5,944 bases of DNA from NCBI GenBank assembly GCA_005776735.1, contig SXOM01000347.1:1-5944 (forward strand), read 5' to 3'. The notes beneath the pieces were generated by a model. That model was not told where the DNA came from and did no database searches. It was given only the letters and a program-made list of their open reading frames with translations. Shown piece after piece: positions 4,243 through 5,944 of the stretch (the first letter of the stretch is position 1; each line of letters starts with the position of its first letter). Source of the DNA: Pseudomonadota bacterium (lineage in GTDB: Bacteria > Myxococcota_A > UBA796 > SXON01). A program made the position numbers and the translations under genes.

Positions 4243-5944
4243 ATGGCCGAGCCCACCCCCCCTCCGCACTTCCTCCGCGCGCTCGTGGCTGCCGACAAGG
4301 CCCGCGGGGCGTACGGCGGCCGGGTGCTCACGCGGTTCCCGCCCGAGCCCAACGGGTACCTGCACATCGGGCACGCCACGTCCATCTGCCTCAACTTCGG
4401 CCTGGCGCAGGAGTTCGGCGGCGAGTGCAACCTCCGGTTCGACGACACCAACCCTGAGACCGAGCGGGAAGAGTACGTCTCCAAGATCCTGGAATACGTG
4501 GAGTGGCTCGGGTTCACCCCCGCGCGGGTGCTCTACGCGAGCGACTACTTCGGGCCGCTCTACGGCTACGCAAAGTACCTCATCCAGAAGGGCAAGGCGT
4601 ATGTGTGCGACCTGCCCGACGACGAGATCAGCCGCCAGCGGGGCAGCGTGACCGAAGCGGGCACCGAGTCGCCGTACCGCGCGCGGAGCATCGAGGAGAA
4701 CCTGAGCCTGTTCGAGGCGATGCAGGCGGGGAAGTTCCCGGAGGGGAGCCGCGTGCTGCGCGCGAAGATCGACATGGCCAACCCGAACTTCAAGATGCGC
4801 GACCCGCTGTTGTACCGCATCAAGTTCGCGCACCACTACCGCACGGGCGACACGTGGAAGGTGTACCCGTTCTACGACTTCGCCCACTGCCTGAGCGACG
4901 CGATCGAGCGCATCACCCACTCCATCTGCACGCTCGAGTTCGAGAACAACCGGGAGCTGTACGACTGGATCTTGCGGGAGTGCGACATCGTCGATCCGCC
5001 GCACCAGCACGAGTTCGCGAGGCTCAACCTCACCTACACGGTGATGTCCAAGCGGCGGTTCCTCCGGCTGGTCAACGAGGGGCTGGTGTCGGGGTGGGAC
5101 GATCCGCGCATGCCCACGCTCGCCGGGTTGCGTCGCCGCGGCGTCACCCCGGAGTCCTTGCGTGCGCTCGCGGAGCGGGTGGGGGTCGCCAAGGCCAACA
5201 GCGTCGTGGAGTTGGAGCTGTTCGACAACCTGCTCCGCGACGACCTCAACACCCGCTCCCCGCGCGGCATGGCGGTTTTGCGCCCGTTGAAGGTGCGGCT
5301 CGACGGGTGGGTCGGCGGCGAGGTCGACGGCACCTGGTTCCCCGCCGACGTGGCGCCGCCCGAGCGGTTCGCCGGGGAGCAGAACCGGCGCCGGCTCCCG
5401 CTCGGCACCACCGTGTACATCGACCACGCCGACTTCTCGGAGGCGCCGCCGAAGGGCTGGCACCGCTTGAGCCCGGGCGGGGTCGTCCGCTTGGTGCACG
5501 GGCCCGTCGTGCGCTGCGACGAGGTCGTCAAGGACGAGGCGGGCGCCGTGGTGGAGCTCCGGTGCGTGGTGGTCGAGGGCAAGCCGAAGGGTACGCTGCA
5601 GTGGGTCGACGCGGCCACCGCCGTCCCGGCCGAGGTGCGCCTGTACGACCGGCTGGTCAAGGTGGAGCGGCCCACGGCCGACGACTTCATCGAGGAGCTG
5701 AACCCGCGCTCGTTGGAGGTGGTGAACGCGCTGGTGGAGCGCGCGGTGGCGGAGAGCACCGAGGCTCACTGGCAGTTCGTGCGGGTCGGGTACTTCTTCC
5801 GCGACCCGGTCGAGGCCGCGGCGGGCCGGCTGGTCTTCAATCGCACCGCCGGGCTGCGCGAGGGGTGGCGGCCCGAGGGCGAGTCGGCGCCGGCGCCCGC
5901 GCCGAAGGCGCCGCCCAAGGCCGTGGCCGAGGCCGCGGCAGGCC
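4243..5944 (+). CDS. glnS: Glutaminyl-tRNA synthetase, C-terminus cut by right edge
   Basis: Class I cytoplasmic synthetase that charges tRNA(Gln) with glutamine using ATP. In total 567 codons are visible without a stop. The N-terminus aligns by eye with E. coli GlnRS, supporting ATG 4243. The signature FPPEPNGYLHIGHA spans 32-45 (HIGH at 41-44) and the KMSKS-type loop VMSKR is at 267-271. RFDDTNPE (65-72), YPFYDFAHCLSDAIERITHSICTLEF (start 208) and HQHEFARLNLTYT (254-266) are typical of GlnRS rather than discriminating GluRS. The beta-barrel anticodon-binding region covers roughly 340-540, including GTLQWVDA (450-457) and LVFNRTAGLR (530-539). E. coli GlnRS (554 residues) ends close to this point, but here the frame continues into an Ala/Pro/Lys-rich linker (about 548-567) still open at the edge, suggesting an added C-terminal domain such as the YqeY/GatB-type one found in Deinococcus GlnRS. 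That domain is not visible. Presence of GlnRS implies direct charging rather than sole reliance on transamidation. Confidence 0.97.
   Translation, partial: MAEPTPPPHFLRALVAADKARGAYGGRVLTRFPPEPNGYLHIGHATSICLNFGLAQEFGGECNLRFDDTNPETEREEYVSKILEYVEWLGFTPARVLYASDYFGPLYGYAKYLIQKGKAYVCDLPDDEISRQRGSVTEAGTESPYRARSIEENLSLFEAMQAGKFPEGSRVLRAKIDMANPNFKMRDPLLYRIKFAHHYRTGDTWKVYPFYDFAHCLSDAIERITHSICTLEFENNRELYDWILRECDIVDPPHQHEFARLNLTYTVMSKRRFLRLVNEGLVSGWDDPRMPTLAGLRRRGVTPESLRALAERVGVAKANSVVELELFDNLLRDDLNTRSPRGMAVLRPLKVRLDGWVGGEVDGTWFPADVAPPERFAGEQNRRRLPLGTTVYIDHADFSEAPPKGWHRLSPGGVVRLVHGPVVRCDEVVKDEAGAVVELRCVVVEGKPKGTLQWVDAATAVPAEVRLYDRLVKVERPTADDFIEELNPRSLEVVNALVERAVAESTEAHWQFVRVGYFFRDPVEAAAGRLVFNRTAGLREGWRPEGESAPAPAPKAPPKAVAEAAAG

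Noticed and set aside
3186..4517. A 443-codon minus-strand frame opposite the transporter and glnS start
   Set aside because: Composition is Arg/Glu/His/Gly-biased without domains, and the plus-strand transporter has ten clear helices over the same bases.
3143..4651. A 502-codon plus-strand frame across the transporter, spacer and glnS start
   Set aside because: Its product is Arg/Pro/Ala/Gly low-complexity and spans two clearly recognised genes in another frame, so it is a GC-driven shadow.
4054..5769. A 571-codon open frame antisense to glnS
   Set aside because: It is rich in Arg/Ala/Val/His/Leu with no recognisable family, and lies wholly opposite a well-conserved synthetase. Long antisense frames are expected at this GC content.
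4243..5944. Glutamyl-tRNA synthetase rather than glutaminyl
   Set aside because: The N-terminal pattern, VMSKR loop and all-beta C-terminal region with LVFNRT.GLR match GlnRS; bacterial GluRS has a helical anticodon domain.

Overview
The window is very GC-rich (roughly 70% or more by eye) chromosomal DNA with densely packed genes and frequent GTG starts. It holds parts of five protein genes. The combination of a eukaryotic-type Ser/Thr kinase, a glutaminyl-tRNA synthetase, a GMC oxidoreductase with a small partner protein and a DMT-family exporter would fit a Myxococcota-like or other large-genome, high-GC bacterium. That taxonomic guess is inference; no marker in the window fixes it.

Layout. 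Positions 1-884 (minus) are the N-terminal 294 codons of a Ser/Thr protein kinase that runs off the left edge. Positions 885-1245 form a 361-bp gap without a credible gene but rich in inverted repeats. The largest is an 86-nt stem-loop whose 18-bp stem is fully paired, counting G-U, only in the minus-strand RNA. Positions 1246-2691 (minus) are a GMC-type FAD oxidoreductase. It is translationally coupled through a GTGA overlap to an upstream 144-residue protein (2688-3122, minus) that looks like its accessory subunit. A 78-bp divergent spacer (3123-3200) carries two short inverted repeats that could be operators. Positions 3201-4088 (plus) are a 10-helix EamA/DMT transporter. A 154-bp spacer (4089-4242) contains a nested inverted repeat and a hairpin ending 8 nt before the next start codon. 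Positions 4243-5944 (plus) are glnS, complete through its class I synthetase and anticodon-binding regions. It leaves the window in an Ala/Pro/Lys-rich linker, which suggests a further C-terminal domain.

How the genes relate. The GMC gene and its small neighbour form a clear two-gene operon reading leftward, and their products probably act together as a flavin alcohol or sterol oxidoreductase. The kinase lies further downstream on the same strand, beyond the structured gap, and probably has its own promoter. The transporter and glnS read rightward and share no obvious functional link. I see no tRNA, rRNA, CRISPR array, transposase or phage gene. No wholly new system is evident; the least ordinary parts are the structured intergenic RNA-like element, the coupled oxidoreductase pair and the extended glutaminyl-tRNA synthetase.
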